Source: Evansella halocellulosilytica
GTDB taxonomy: Bacteria > Bacillota > Bacilli > Bacillales > Salisediminibacteriaceae
Reading direction: 5' to 3'
Length of the DNA stretch: 64,000 nt
NCBI RefSeq assembly: GCF_002335745.1
Contig: NZ_NIST01000001.1
Location: forward strand, 4,790,080 to 4,854,079
Made by a program: the position numbers and the translations under genes. Below are positions 9,045 through 17,554 of the stretch, piece after piece. How positions within the stretch are numbered: the stretch's first letter is position 1; each line of letters opens with the position of its first letter. The notes beneath the pieces were generated by a model. It saw nothing but the letters and a program-made list of their open reading frames with translations. It did not search any database and was not told the DNA's origin.

Positions 9045-9297
9045 GCGACGAGTAACCGCAGGAGCATATCTTTTCGTGCGACAAGTAACCGCAGGAGCAT
9101 ATCTTTTCGTGCGACGAGTAACCGCAGGAGCATATCTTTTCGTGCGACGAGTAACCGCAGGAGCATATCTTTTCGTGCGACGAGTAACCGCAGGAGCATA
9201 TCTTTTCGTGCGACGAGTAACCGCAGGAGCATATCTTTTCGTGCGACGAGTAACCGCAGGAGCATATCTTTTCGTGCGACGAGTAACCGCAGGAGCA
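9045..9297. repeat. 33-bp tandem repeat, 7.7 copies
   Basis: Unit begins GCGACGAGTAACCGCAGGAG and ends in ATATCTTTTCGT. Copies start at 9045, 9078, 9111, 9144, 9177, 9210, 9243 and 9276, and the last stops after 22 bases. Copies are nearly identical (one G/A change in copy 2), so expansion is recent. There are no unique spacers, so it is not a CRISPR array. Because 33 is a multiple of three, several frames stay open, but none has a ribosome binding site or resembles a known protein. Confidence 0.95.
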
Positions 9298-9329
9298 ACG
9301 AGCGACTCTTCGCTGATTTCTCTAATAGT

Positions 9330-9426
9330 ACCGTCAAGAGAAGATTTCGTGACCCTTGACGGTAGGAAAAGCAGAAAAAGGACCGTCAAGAGAAGATTTC
9401 GAGTCCCTTGGCGGTAGGAAAAGCAG
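9330..9426. repeat. 52-bp direct duplication with internal hairpin
   Basis: Two ~45-base copies (9330-9374 and 9382-9426) start ACCGTCAAGAGAAGATTTCG and end GGTAGGAAAAGCAG. Each holds an inverted repeat, ACCGTCAAG with CTTGACGGT (second copy has one change). Confidence 0.85.
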
Positions 9427-9530
9427 TCGAGCTGCTTCGTGGCATTCACTTCTTCGATTATTCGTTACTTTTAAAGAGAGATCACGAATACAATCCTTAA
9501 AGATTTATTTTCACAGGCAGAGCCTGTGAT

Positions 9531-9974
9531 TTACAAAGAATATAATAAGAAAAATAATAGAATCGGAGATAATGAAAGGATCACTTTATGAGTCGGTTTT
9601 TTCAATCGTTTCACTTCATCAAATACGATGACAATTGTTGCAACTAATATAGTCAAAACGATAAATAAATAAGTTTCATTAAAAAGGATATATCCAATGG
9701 ATGCAGCAATAAGAATATGAAATATGACATTTACAAAGAATCTTATTTTTCCAGTAAGTTTTTCTGTAATAACCCCTGCTAACATCGTTGTCGGAAACCC
9801 AAAAACAAACATTAACAACGTTCCTATAATAGCAAAGAATAAAAAGTATTGCAGATAATTTTCGAAACTGAAATGTTGAAAAGGACTGTTAAGGTCAATT
9901 GCAAGGACCAAAGGAATTACGATCAATGATAAAACAGTTGCTTTTAACATAACGATAAACTTTTCATATATCAT
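9531..9974 (-). CDS. Small membrane protein of unknown function
   Basis: 147 residues, strongly hydrophobic, with about five predicted membrane helices. Only a few charged residues lie between helices (VITEKLTGKIRFF near 70-82, DEVKRLKKPTHK near 120-131). ATG is preceded by GGTGGGGTGG. I recognise no family. It stands alone between repeat DNA and the M42 peptidase gene, so context gives no hint. It is probably real, given the good ribosome binding site and the coherent membrane pattern. Confidence 0.6.
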   Translation of the reverse strand: MIYEKFIVMLKATVLSLIVIPLVLAIDLNSPFQHFSFENYLQYFLFFAIIGTLLMFVFGFPTTMLAGVITEKLTGKIRFFVNVIFHILIAASIGYILFNETYLFIVLTILVATIVIVFDEVKRLKKPTHKVILSLSPILLFFLLYSL

Positions 9975-10036
9975 TTAACCACCCCACCATCACTTTATCT
10001 GTAACCAGAAAATGACAATGATCGAATAAAGAAATA

Positions 10037-10120
10037 TTTTAAGCGGACATAGAGTCCTGTATGACCTCGATACTGCTCTTTTTATAAAAGGTTGTTTAAC
10101 TGAACGATTGTCCGCTTAAA
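10037..10120. repeat. 12-bp inverted repeat across the M42 gene stop
   Basis: TTTAAGCGGACA near 10038-10049 and TGTCCGCTTAAA at 10109-10120 are perfect complements about 60 bases apart. The right arm includes the TAA stop of the M42 peptidase gene. It could act as an mRNA 3' end stem, though it lacks a T run. Confidence 0.6.
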
Positions 10121-11192
10121 TAAAGGACATACTCCCCCAATCATTTTGTGAAAGAATCAATGATTTTAATAGTTGTAAACCTTGTTCAAAATCAGTTAAG
10201 TTCGCTACCTCGACTGGTGAATGCGAATATCTCCTTGCAAACGTAATTGCTCCTCCTAAAATTCCTTCTCGTTCTAAGTGGACAGCTGCTAAATCAGTTG
10301 TTGCACCGCTCATGACTGCTAATTGAATCGGAATCTTCTCATTATCCGCAGTTTGTACGATCAATTCCTTCATTTGTGCAGACATAATATTTCCTCTGAC
10401 TGCTCCGCCGGCTAGTGCAGGGATGACCGGACCTTTACCAATCCCGACAGGATATCCAGTTCCCATGCTGTCTGGTGTATCTGCACATGGAATTGTATCC
10501 AATACGAAAGCAAAATCTGGATTTACTTTATATGCAGCTGTTTTTGCTCCTCTTAACCCTACCTCCTCTTGAACAGCAATAACCCCAACTACTGTCCCTG
10601 AAAACTCCTTTTCATCCAATGCCTTAAACAGCTCTAACAACAGAATACAGCAGCTCCTGTTATCAATCGCCTTGCCACAAATTAAATCGGTATTTGTAAA
10701 ACGTTCTAGTTCACTAATATATGTAATTGGATCGCCTATTGTTATACCAAGCTTTGAAACTTCATCACGTGATGATGCACCGACATCAACATATAAGTCA
10801 TAGATGGACGGCACAACTTTGCGTTCTTCCATAGTTTGAAGGTGTCCGGCTTTTACACCAATCACTCCAAAATGTCCATTTACATTTACCTTTCTTCCGA
10901 TCATGAGAGCTTCAAGCATCCCGCCAGTACGTTCGATACGTATAAAACCATTCTCATCAATATCCCTGACAACACAGCCAATCTCATCTGAATGAGCAGA
11001 TACCATGATTTTCGGACCCGGATGACTCCCTTTCTTATATGCATAAATATTGCCCATATGATCAATTTCAAGGTCGTCTGAATATGGTTCGAATAAATCG
11101 ACTAACTTCCTAACAATGTGTTTTTCATGACCAGGACTACCTTGGATTGCTGCTACTTCTTTTAACTGTTCATAAAACTGTTCTTTAAACAT
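10116..11192 (-). CDS. M42 family metallopeptidase (glutamyl/deblocking aminopeptidase type)
   Basis: 358 residues from the ATG at 11192, which has GGAGG six bases upstream; an earlier in-frame start has no such site. Metal-binding and catalytic motifs of the family are present: SAHSDEIG (His, Asp) near residue 64, KAIDNRSCC near 173-181, and QEEVGLRGA (general base Glu) near 208. Later come DTIPCAD and RRYSHSPVE (metal-ligand His). M42 enzymes are cytosolic, oligomeric aminopeptidases that finish peptide breakdown. Relatives include B. subtilis YsdC, YtoP and FrvX, and I cannot choose among them. It is divergent from the moxR operon. Confidence 0.9.
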   Translation of the reverse strand: MFKEQFYEQLKEVAAIQGSPGHEKHIVRKLVDLFEPYSDDLEIDHMGNIYAYKKGSHPGPKIMVSAHSDEIGCVVRDIDENGFIRIERTGGMLEALMIGRKVNVNGHFGVIGVKAGHLQTMEERKVVPSIYDLYVDVGASSRDEVSKLGITIGDPITYISELERFTNTDLICGKAIDNRSCCILLLELFKALDEKEFSGTVVGVIAVQEEVGLRGAKTAAYKVNPDFAFVLDTIPCADTPDSMGTGYPVGIGKGPVIPALAGGAVRGNIMSAQMKELIVQTADNEKIPIQLAVMSGATTDLAAVHLEREGILGGAITFARRYSHSPVEVANLTDFEQGLQLLKSLILSQNDWGSMSFI

Positions 11193-11515
11193 AATTGTCC
11201 TCCAATGCGATATTTTCTTTATTTTCACACAAATATAATTATTTCGCAATCCGAAATAAATTTTTGAGAACCCACGGTACCCATGACTCACCCTCCATCT
11301 TTTAAATGAACACTATAAGGAAATATCCCTTATATTTTACAAATATTTTGAAACTATCTGAATACTTTTTTCGTATAATAAATGATCTTCCATTCAATTT
11401 TTGTCATTTAATTGTAAAATTAAGCTCGTTAATTTCAAAATTATTCGACACTTTCACGAAATATTGAAGTACAATAAAAAGAAAAATATTAGTACATATA
11501 CAAGGGGGACTTCAT
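11193..11515. other. Divergent intergenic region (M42 peptidase / moxR)
   Basis: AT-rich, with no gene. An imperfect inverted repeat, ATAAGGAAATATCCCTTAT, lies near 11314-11332. Promoters for both directions must lie here, but I see no convincing -35/-10 pair. Confidence 0.5.
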
Positions 11516-12475
11516 GTGAATAACAAGCAACAAAATATCTTGAAATCTATCACTACATCAATTAGTAATGTGTTAGTAGGTAAAGAACAAATGACCGAAA
11601 TGATGTTAGTCTCGTTATTAAGTAAGGGACATATTTTACTAGAAGATGTTCCAGGTACAGGAAAGACCATGTTTGCAAAAACGATTGCAAAATGTATCGA
11701 TGCGTCGTTTAAAAGAATTCAATTTACTCCGGATGTCCTGCCAAATGATGTAACTGGTATTCAATTTTTTAATCCGAAAGATAAAAATTTTGAACTTCGT
11801 CCAGGTCCAGTCATGACAAACATATTATTAACGGATGAAATTAACCGTGCAACACCGAGAACACAGTCAAGTTTACTTGAGGTGATGGAAGAAGGACAAG
11901 TGACGATTGATGGGGAAACGCTCCAGCTCCCTGAACCGTTTATTGTGATTGCGACTCAAAATCCGGTTGAATCACAACAAGGAACTTTCTATCTTCCAGA
12001 AGCACAAATGGACAGGTTTCTAATGCAAATTCGTGCCGGTTATCCAACTGTTGAAGAAGAGCAGCAAATGTTAAAAATGTATAAGGAAAAGTCACCAATT
12101 GATAAGATTAAACCTGTCATCACATTAGAGGATATTAAACAAATGCAATCAGAGGTAAAAAAAGTGACTGTAAATGACACCGTAGAAAACTACTTATTAG
12201 CGATTGTTCAAGCAACAAGAGAATCAGAGGATACCGAAATCGGAGTAAGCCCGCGAGGAACACTTGCACTCATGTATAGTTCACAGGCGCTCGCTTATTT
12301 ACACGGTAGAAATTACGTCATTCCTGACGATGTAAAACGACTCGCTCCATACGTTCTTGCCCATCGACTCGTCCTAACCCTTGACAGCTCGATGAAAAAA
12401 TCAAAAGAAGACGTTTTACATACCATTGTTGAGAATAAAGTTGAAGTACCCGTTGAGGCAGGGAATATCAAATGA
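11516..12475 (+). CDS. MoxR family AAA ATPase
   Basis: 319 residues, the usual length for MoxR. Walker A is PGTGKT (about residues 45-50), Walker B is LLTDEINRA (about 104-112), and sensor I is VIATQNPVE. ISPRG-type segment GVSPRGTLAL is also present. MoxR ATPases act with DUF58 proteins, probably as chaperones in maturation of complexes. The GTG start follows AAGGGGG. The stop overlaps the start of the DUF58 gene (ATGA), and the three genes moxR, DUF58 and DUF4129 form the same order as B. subtilis yeaC-yeaD-yebA. Confidence 0.92.
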   Translation: MNNKQQNILKSITTSISNVLVGKEQMTEMMLVSLLSKGHILLEDVPGTGKTMFAKTIAKCIDASFKRIQFTPDVLPNDVTGIQFFNPKDKNFELRPGPVMTNILLTDEINRATPRTQSSLLEVMEEGQVTIDGETLQLPEPFIVIATQNPVESQQGTFYLPEAQMDRFLMQIRAGYPTVEEEQQMLKMYKEKSPIDKIKPVITLEDIKQMQSEVKKVTVNDTVENYLLAIVQATRESEDTEIGVSPRGTLALMYSSQALAYLHGRNYVIPDDVKRLAPYVLAHRLVLTLDSSMKKSKEDVLHTIVENKVEVPVEAGNIK

Positions 12476-13692
12476 GGAAGCATTGGCGTCATCAAGTAGA
12501 TTCAGCAAAGTTTGATCACCTTCTCAATGCTGCGATTCCATTTTTAATCATTTTAGGAATAATGACAAATGAGATTTTATTGTTAAGTATCGCCTTCTTT
12601 TTCGCCTTTATCATTTTGCTGAATAAATGGTATTTATCTTACGTTAAAAAGCAAATTCATGTAATCAACCATTCACAAACGAAAAGGTTGTTTCCGAATG
12701 ATGAAAGTGAACTCGTTATTCCTTTTGAAAATGTCGGTAAAATACCGATTATAAGTGGAAAATGGTGGTTTAACTTGTACGACTCCGATGAGTCAATAAA
12801 AGTGATGAATAATCGACAATTTGAAGAGAATAACTTTACGTATCAACAAGCCTTTTCTCTCCCTCCTTTAACGAAAAGAGAGTTTCTAATACCGATAAGA
12901 GCACAGAAAAGAGGGATTGCCCAAGTACGCTCTATTGAAGTCGTCATTTATGACCTCTTTAAAATAAACGCTGTACGAATGCAATATGAAGGTCCGTTTC
13001 GTGAAGAAGCGATTGTCTATCCTTCATTTACAGTTGTAGATTCATTGGCAAAAGTAATACAGAACGAACGAGGATATCAGCCTCAGCATTTTTCATTACA
13101 TGAGGAAACGATGCTTACGCGTGGTACTAGAGAATACGTCTCAAGTGATCCATTTAACAGAATTAATTGGAAAGCATCTGCACGTACTGATCAACTGCAA
13201 ACGAAAGTATACGAGAAAGTGACGATTTCACGCTGGACATTTGTTGTGAACATTCGCGATGAGAACCCTTTACAGCCAACATTGCTACAGTTAGAGAAAG
13301 TGCTCAGTCAAGTTGCTTTTGCTTGTCAGTTTGCGACAAAAAATAATATTCATTATGACCTTTATGTCAACTTAAGAATTCCGAATTCAACAATCGGTCT
13401 TTACCTCCCCGCAGGTCACGGGAAAAGACATTTAATGAGAGCGTTAGAAATTTTGTCACGAATCAGAAAGGCAAATATGACAACACCGATTGACAAGGCG
13501 CTCTCTTCTATTGTATCAGACCCTGGTCATTATTCTGTTTTATTCCATTTCGGAACATTTGGAGAGGAAGAAGGGTCATACTACTCGTTGGCCAAACAGC
13601 TTGGTCTTCAGATTCACCGCATACCTTTCTTTGAAACAGATGATAACCTTCAAGACAGTGGAGGTGACCGCCATGAAGCCTTGGCAAACTGA
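12472..13692 (+). CDS. DUF58 domain protein (YeaD-like)
   Basis: 406 residues. Two hydrophobic helices lie near residues 17-60. Then comes a beta-rich region, then the DUF58 core (TMLTRGTREYVSSDPFNRINWKASAR spans about residues 210-236; NRINWKASAR is the diagnostic part). Such proteins have a von Willebrand A-like fold and work with MoxR ATPases. The start overlaps moxR by 4 bp, and the end overlaps the next gene by 20 bp, so the three genes are translationally coupled. The function of the system in bacilli is not established. Confidence 0.88.
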   Translation: MRKHWRHQVDSAKFDHLLNAAIPFLIILGIMTNEILLLSIAFFFAFIILLNKWYLSYVKKQIHVINHSQTKRLFPNDESELVIPFENVGKIPIISGKWWFNLYDSDESIKVMNNRQFEENNFTYQQAFSLPPLTKREFLIPIRAQKRGIAQVRSIEVVIYDLFKINAVRMQYEGPFREEAIVYPSFTVVDSLAKVIQNERGYQPQHFSLHEETMLTRGTREYVSSDPFNRINWKASARTDQLQTKVYEKVTISRWTFVVNIRDENPLQPTLLQLEKVLSQVAFACQFATKNNIHYDLYVNLRIPNSTIGLYLPAGHGKRHLMRALEILSRIRKANMTTPIDKALSSIVSDPGHYSVLFHFGTFGEEEGSYYSLAKQLGLQIHRIPFFETDDNLQDSGGDRHEALAN

Positions 13693-14881
13693 AGTTTCCC
13701 GCTGGATGTTCTTCCTTATCGAAATGACGTTCGTTTACTTAATCATTTATGCGCTTTATATCTTTGAAGGGACTGCCGCTTATTTAATTCCATTTATGAT
13801 CATATGTATTGTCAGTGCCTGTACCTACAGGCTCATAGTCGGAAAAACGAAATCAGTCAAATATACTGCTGCAGCTGTTCCATTCATCTTTCTTTTAGGG
13901 ATGATTTTAGGGTTCGAATACTATCTGGCCGCACTCCTGTCAGTCATTTTATTTTGGCGAGTCTTAACACTTTATGAAGAATCGGAACAAGATCATGATT
14001 TAAAACTGTTTTCATTCACTTTTGGATTTGGCCTTTTATTTTATCTGTTGTTTTACCAAGTCGATTCAAATTACTTTTTTATTGTCATTATCTTCACTCA
14101 ATTCCTATTCGTTTTACTGTATAAAGCCGTACATGCTATTTTTAAAACCTCCAAGGAGAATGAACGATCAAGCTCATACTTAAAATGGCTAATCGGCACG
14201 ATCATTGGACTGGGCAGCATTTCAGTTTTTTTAGGAATGCTATCCCCTGTTGTTAAGGCGTTATTTCTTTCTATTGTCGGTTTAATCGTACAACTGTCTT
14301 ATGTAGTATCACGCCCCATCCTTTATAGCTTCGGATTAATTGGAAGAGAAGATGAAGGGGGAGCAAGTGACGAGAGTGAACAAATCTATGATGGTTATGG
14401 CGAATTCATTGAAGAAATGAGACAAACAAATGTAGATGATACGTTTATCGGGTCAATGATGTTTTACTGGATTGTATTAAGTATTCTCCTCATTATCGCT
14501 TTTATCTACATCATTAAAATGAAATGGCGTTTTAAAAATGAGGATGAAGCGAAAGAATCGTCTACAGACTCTGCTATTGAACCTGTACACACTCCTCATT
14601 TCATTGAAAAAATAAAAAATCGCTTTCTATCAAACAATGAAGTGCGAAAATTATTGTACGAATTAGAAGTCAATTGTGCTAAACACGGGTATGGCCGACG
14701 ATATTCAGAAACATTGGCTGAATGGATGTTCAGACTTCCTGTTGAAAATACTGTAAAACACATCATATTACATACGTATCAGTCAGTACGATATGCTGAT
14801 AAGAAAATCAGCACGAGTGACAGAAACAAATACAAAGAAGCGATTAAAATAGCAAAAAAACAATTAAAAGATGCTTCATAA
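13673..14881 (+). CDS. Multi-helix membrane protein with DUF4129-like C-terminus (YebA-like)
   Basis: 402 residues from the ATG at 13673, which has GGAGGTGA just upstream; a longer open frame upstream lacks support. The first ~220 residues hold about six or seven membrane helices, and another helix lies near 265-285. The cytosolic C-terminal ~100 residues (LLYELEVNCAKHGYGRR..SETLAEWM) resemble DUF4129. In B. subtilis YebA and many bacteria, a transglutaminase-like domain sits before this region. Here it seems absent or strongly reduced, and the protein is shorter than the classic ~700 residues, a point to check. Third gene of the moxR operon. Confidence 0.75.
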   Translation: MKPWQTEVSRWMFFLIEMTFVYLIIYALYIFEGTAAYLIPFMIICIVSACTYRLIVGKTKSVKYTAAAVPFIFLLGMILGFEYYLAALLSVILFWRVLTLYEESEQDHDLKLFSFTFGFGLLFYLLFYQVDSNYFFIVIIFTQFLFVLLYKAVHAIFKTSKENERSSSYLKWLIGTIIGLGSISVFLGMLSPVVKALFLSIVGLIVQLSYVVSRPILYSFGLIGREDEGGASDESEQIYDGYGEFIEEMRQTNVDDTFIGSMMFYWIVLSILLIIAFIYIIKMKWRFKNEDEAKESSTDSAIEPVHTPHFIEKIKNRFLSNNEVRKLLYELEVNCAKHGYGRRYSETLAEWMFRLPVENTVKHIILHTYQSVRYADKKISTSDRNKYKEAIKIAKKQLKDAS

Positions 14882-14898
14882 TTCTATGAGAGGAAATT

Positions 14899-14936
14899 GC
14901 TTTTGAGCCAGGAGATACTGCCCCTGGTTCAAAAGC
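14899..14936 (+). terminator. Strong hairpin after moxR operon
   Basis: GCTTTTGAGCCAGG pairs with CCTGGTTCAAAAGC (one G-U) around a 10-base loop, 17 bases after the last stop. The following bases are only weakly T-rich. Confidence 0.6.
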
Positions 14937-15005
14937 TGTTCGGCATTTTCAAGTCATGCACTCTCACAAGTGAGTAAAACGATGAAACAGACAAATAGAA
15001 AGGTT

Positions 15006-17117
15006 CTAGTTACTACACCGGCTTTTTTTAATCACTAACAGCTCATAATGATCAATAAAACCGAATTCTCCTATAAATTGGTGTGTTTTCCTAGTAGGCT
15101 CTGAATTGGATGCTAGAATTTCCCATGTGCCTGCTGAAGGTAATCGAAGCTTATGCATCGTTGATGTTGGATTAACATAAACTGCAAGGTCTTCGCAGGC
15201 ATCAAAAAGAGTAAAGCCGAATACAGTTCCCTCTGTCTCTAACATATGAATATGATGTTGTATCTCTTCTTTAGACGATAAACGAAAAACGTTATACGTT
15301 TTTCTAACCTTTATTAACGTTCGAATAAATTCAATCGTTTTATCTTCTAATTCTCGTCTCCCCCAATCGAGCATGTTAATATGATCACCTGAAATATAGC
15401 TGTTCCCATCACCTTTCTTCGACCTGAACCACTCTTGACCCGCATGAAGAAAAGGGATGCCTTGACTTAATAGCGTCAGTCCGGTTGCTAATTGATGGAT
15501 TCGCTTCCTTTCAAACTCCTTATCGTTAGAGTTTGAATGTTGCAGCCGATCCCATAACGTGTGGTTGTCATGGCATTCTACATAGTTAACAGATTGAGAT
15601 ACGTGCGACACAAATGGTTCTCCATACATATCCAAAACCGAGCCAGTCACGAGATGAGGCATCTTTTCACTAAAACGACCACTTCCATTAACAAATCCTT
15701 TCTCCTCTAAGTTAAATAAATGTCCTTTTAGCGAATCACGGAAAAAATCATTAAAAAACGCAATCCCCTTAATTTGATTCGACTGATTCGCTGTCGTCTT
15801 TAATGAATGATGTAATGCAGTCGGAAGGTCCCATCCTTCGCCTAGCAAGAGGATTTTCGACTCTTCCATTGAACAACGGTGTTCTATTTTTTGCATCGTA
15901 TCAAGATCAATCGCCCCCATTAAATCAAACCGAAACCCATCTACTTTATATTCAGTAAGCCAATAGTCAATTGTATCAATGATGAACTTTTGAACCATCA
16001 CTTTCTCTGTGGCAAGATCATTCCCAACCCCAGTCCCATTACTAATTGTCCCGTCAGCATGATACCTAAAATAATAACCCGGTACAATTTTTTCGAAAGG
16101 AGATTCTTCTCTTATAAATACGTGATTGAACACAACATCGATAATGACACCAAGACGTAGTTCATGAAAAGCTGCAATCATTTCTTTACATTCACGAATA
16201 CGCGCTACTGGATCATTAGGATCTGTTGCATAGCTTCCTTCTGGTACTTGAAAAAACAGTGGGTCATATCCCCAATTGTAATGTTGAGCTGGATCATTTT
16301 CATCGACTCTTGCAAAATCATTAATCGGTAACAATTGAACATGTGTAACACCTAATTCCTTTATATAAGAAAGTCCGGTGGAGTAACCATTCGCTGTCTT
16401 TGTCTCTTTTTCAGCCAACCCTAAAAATTTTCCTTTATGTGTTACACCACTGTTTTCGTGAATCGATGCATCTCGAACGTGTAATTCATAAATCACTGCA
16501 TCTTGAGCACGTGTTAATGAAGGCCTTTCCTGGTTATTGATAAAAGGAGAATTTGTACGCTCTAAATCAATGACAACCCCTTTCTCACTGTTCGCTAACA
16601 TCCCTTTCGTATAAGGATCATTTACACGAACCAGTTCCCCATTAACGATGAGCTCATATTCATAGACTGCCCCGTGCCAATCACCTAGTATGTCCGCTTT
16701 CCAAACACCTCTTGATAATTTTTTCATGTAAAAAATATTATTATCCAAAAATAACTTTACCGAAGTTGCTATCGGTGCCCATATTGTAAATGATGTAGCT
16801 TCCTTTCTATATAAAGTCCCCAATTGTGTATTTGCAGCAGTATAATTCTCTTCAAACCAAGTTGTATGAATCACTTTCCTAGGATAGATTTGAAAGCGTT
16901 TACTCTCTATATATAGTACGAGTTCCTCTCCTAATGGGAGTTCGTTTCCTACTGAAAATTTTGCTTCATCTCTTTCAGTATAACCTTCGAAATGAGCAGC
17001 AAATTCCTTTTTTCCATATCTTACAATCGGTTTATCACCAATTCTTATTCCTTTTAATTGATCAGAATCAATTATAATTTCGTGGACGCCATCTAACCAT
17101 GCTACTTGTACAGACAC
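15006..17117 (-). CDS. Type I pullulanase
   Basis: 703 residues, near the length of B. subtilis AmyX. An N-terminal domain and CBM48-like region precede a GH13 barrel. The type I pullulanase signature YNWGYDP is present near residue 285. Catalytic residues lie in DGFRFDLMGAID (nucleophile Asp), LLLGEGWDL (acid/base Glu) and VECHDNHTLWD (transition-state Asp). It has no signal peptide, so it would hydrolyse alpha-1,6 branches of glycogen or imported maltodextrins in the cytosol. The GTG start has AGAGGA seven bases upstream. It diverges from the glycogen operon. A cre-like sequence lies inside the 5' part. Confidence 0.92.
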   Translation of the reverse strand: MSVQVAWLDGVHEIIIDSDQLKGIRIGDKPIVRYGKKEFAAHFEGYTERDEAKFSVGNELPLGEELVLYIESKRFQIYPRKVIHTTWFEENYTAANTQLGTLYRKEATSFTIWAPIATSVKLFLDNNIFYMKKLSRGVWKADILGDWHGAVYEYELIVNGELVRVNDPYTKGMLANSEKGVVIDLERTNSPFINNQERPSLTRAQDAVIYELHVRDASIHENSGVTHKGKFLGLAEKETKTANGYSTGLSYIKELGVTHVQLLPINDFARVDENDPAQHYNWGYDPLFFQVPEGSYATDPNDPVARIRECKEMIAAFHELRLGVIIDVVFNHVFIREESPFEKIVPGYYFRYHADGTISNGTGVGNDLATEKVMVQKFIIDTIDYWLTEYKVDGFRFDLMGAIDLDTMQKIEHRCSMEESKILLLGEGWDLPTALHHSLKTTANQSNQIKGIAFFNDFFRDSLKGHLFNLEEKGFVNGSGRFSEKMPHLVTGSVLDMYGEPFVSHVSQSVNYVECHDNHTLWDRLQHSNSNDKEFERKRIHQLATGLTLLSQGIPFLHAGQEWFRSKKGDGNSYISGDHINMLDWGRRELEDKTIEFIRTLIKVRKTYNVFRLSSKEEIQHHIHMLETEGTVFGFTLFDACEDLAVYVNPTSTMHKLRLPSAGTWEILASNSEPTRKTHQFIGEFGFIDHYELLVIKKSRCSN
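16890..16904. promoter_or_regulatory. Candidate cre site inside pullulanase gene
   Basis: TTGAAAGCGTTTACT matches WTGNAANCGNWNNCA at 14 of 15 positions. It lies about 215 bases into the coding sequence, where CcpA could act as a roadblock. Chance occurrence in coding DNA cannot be excluded. Confidence 0.35.
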
Positions 17118-17554
17118 AGGACATTCCTCTTTTCATCAAATGTCATTATATGTTTACTTTATTCACTTTCCATTCAATCCGTATCACTCAATTGCCGCTT
17201 ATTGTCATTGCGAAAACATGTTTTTTCATCATAAACTTATTCCGTTTCATTAAAACAAAAACATTCTACAAATCCGTATATATATGCATTACTATAATCA
17301 AATAATTTCTTCGTCACAAAGTGACATAACCCCCTATTTCCCTGTTGAAATTGTCATAAACTTTTGCAATAAATGTACCGTAATTTCCGTTATAATAAAT
17401 AATCATTAATTTTAAAAAATGATATAAATTATTTTTCAATACATATTAATTTTAACTTAACATTATTTTACGAACGTATATAAATACAATGAGACAACTA
17501 TTCATTCTTATTCATTCTTCTATCCATTGCGCGCGAAAGGAGTTTTAGGACCAT
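17118..17554. other. Divergent intergenic region (pullulanase / glgB)
   Basis: AT-rich region between two divergent glycogen-related units. It holds a small palindrome GTCACAAAGTGAC near 17313-17325, whose arms resemble the TGTCAC repeats near 5123, and a possible sigma-E-like promoter (see separate entry). No gene is seen. Confidence 0.5.
17461..17490 (+). promoter_or_regulatory. Possible sigma-E-like promoter of glgBCDAP
   Basis: CATTATT and AATACAAT are separated by 15 bases, close to the sigma-E pattern (CATATT-like, 14-15 bases, CATACAAT). In B. subtilis the glg operon is transcribed by sigma-E, which motivated the search. By-eye match only. Confidence 0.3.

Larger units (their letters stand above)
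7878..9530. other. Long non-coding, repeat-rich interval
   Basis: No credible gene lies in these 1.65 kb. It holds an orphan terminator-like hairpin (8040-8071), a structured stretch of nested inverted repeats (about 8090-8260), and another terminator (8281-8320). A degenerate copy of a Bacillus-type intergenic repeat follows (about 8455-8640, GGCGGACGCTTTC start). Next come a copy of the dispersed MITE-like family (8818-8960), two 21-bp repeat units (8960-9000), a 33-bp tandem array (9045-9297) and a 52-bp duplication (9330-9426). The open frames over the 33-bp array are an effect of the repeat length. Confidence 0.7.

Noticed and set aside
9045..9297. Possible CRISPR array
   Set aside because: The copies abut directly with no spacers, and there are no cas genes.
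8925..9449. Open frames of 110-174 codons on both strands over the 33-bp repeats
   Set aside because: 33 is a multiple of three, so frames stay open automatically. There is no ribosome binding site and no homology.
11193..11291. N-terminal extension of the M42 peptidase
   Set aside because: The internal ATG has a GGAGG at good spacing and begins at the usual family N-terminus.
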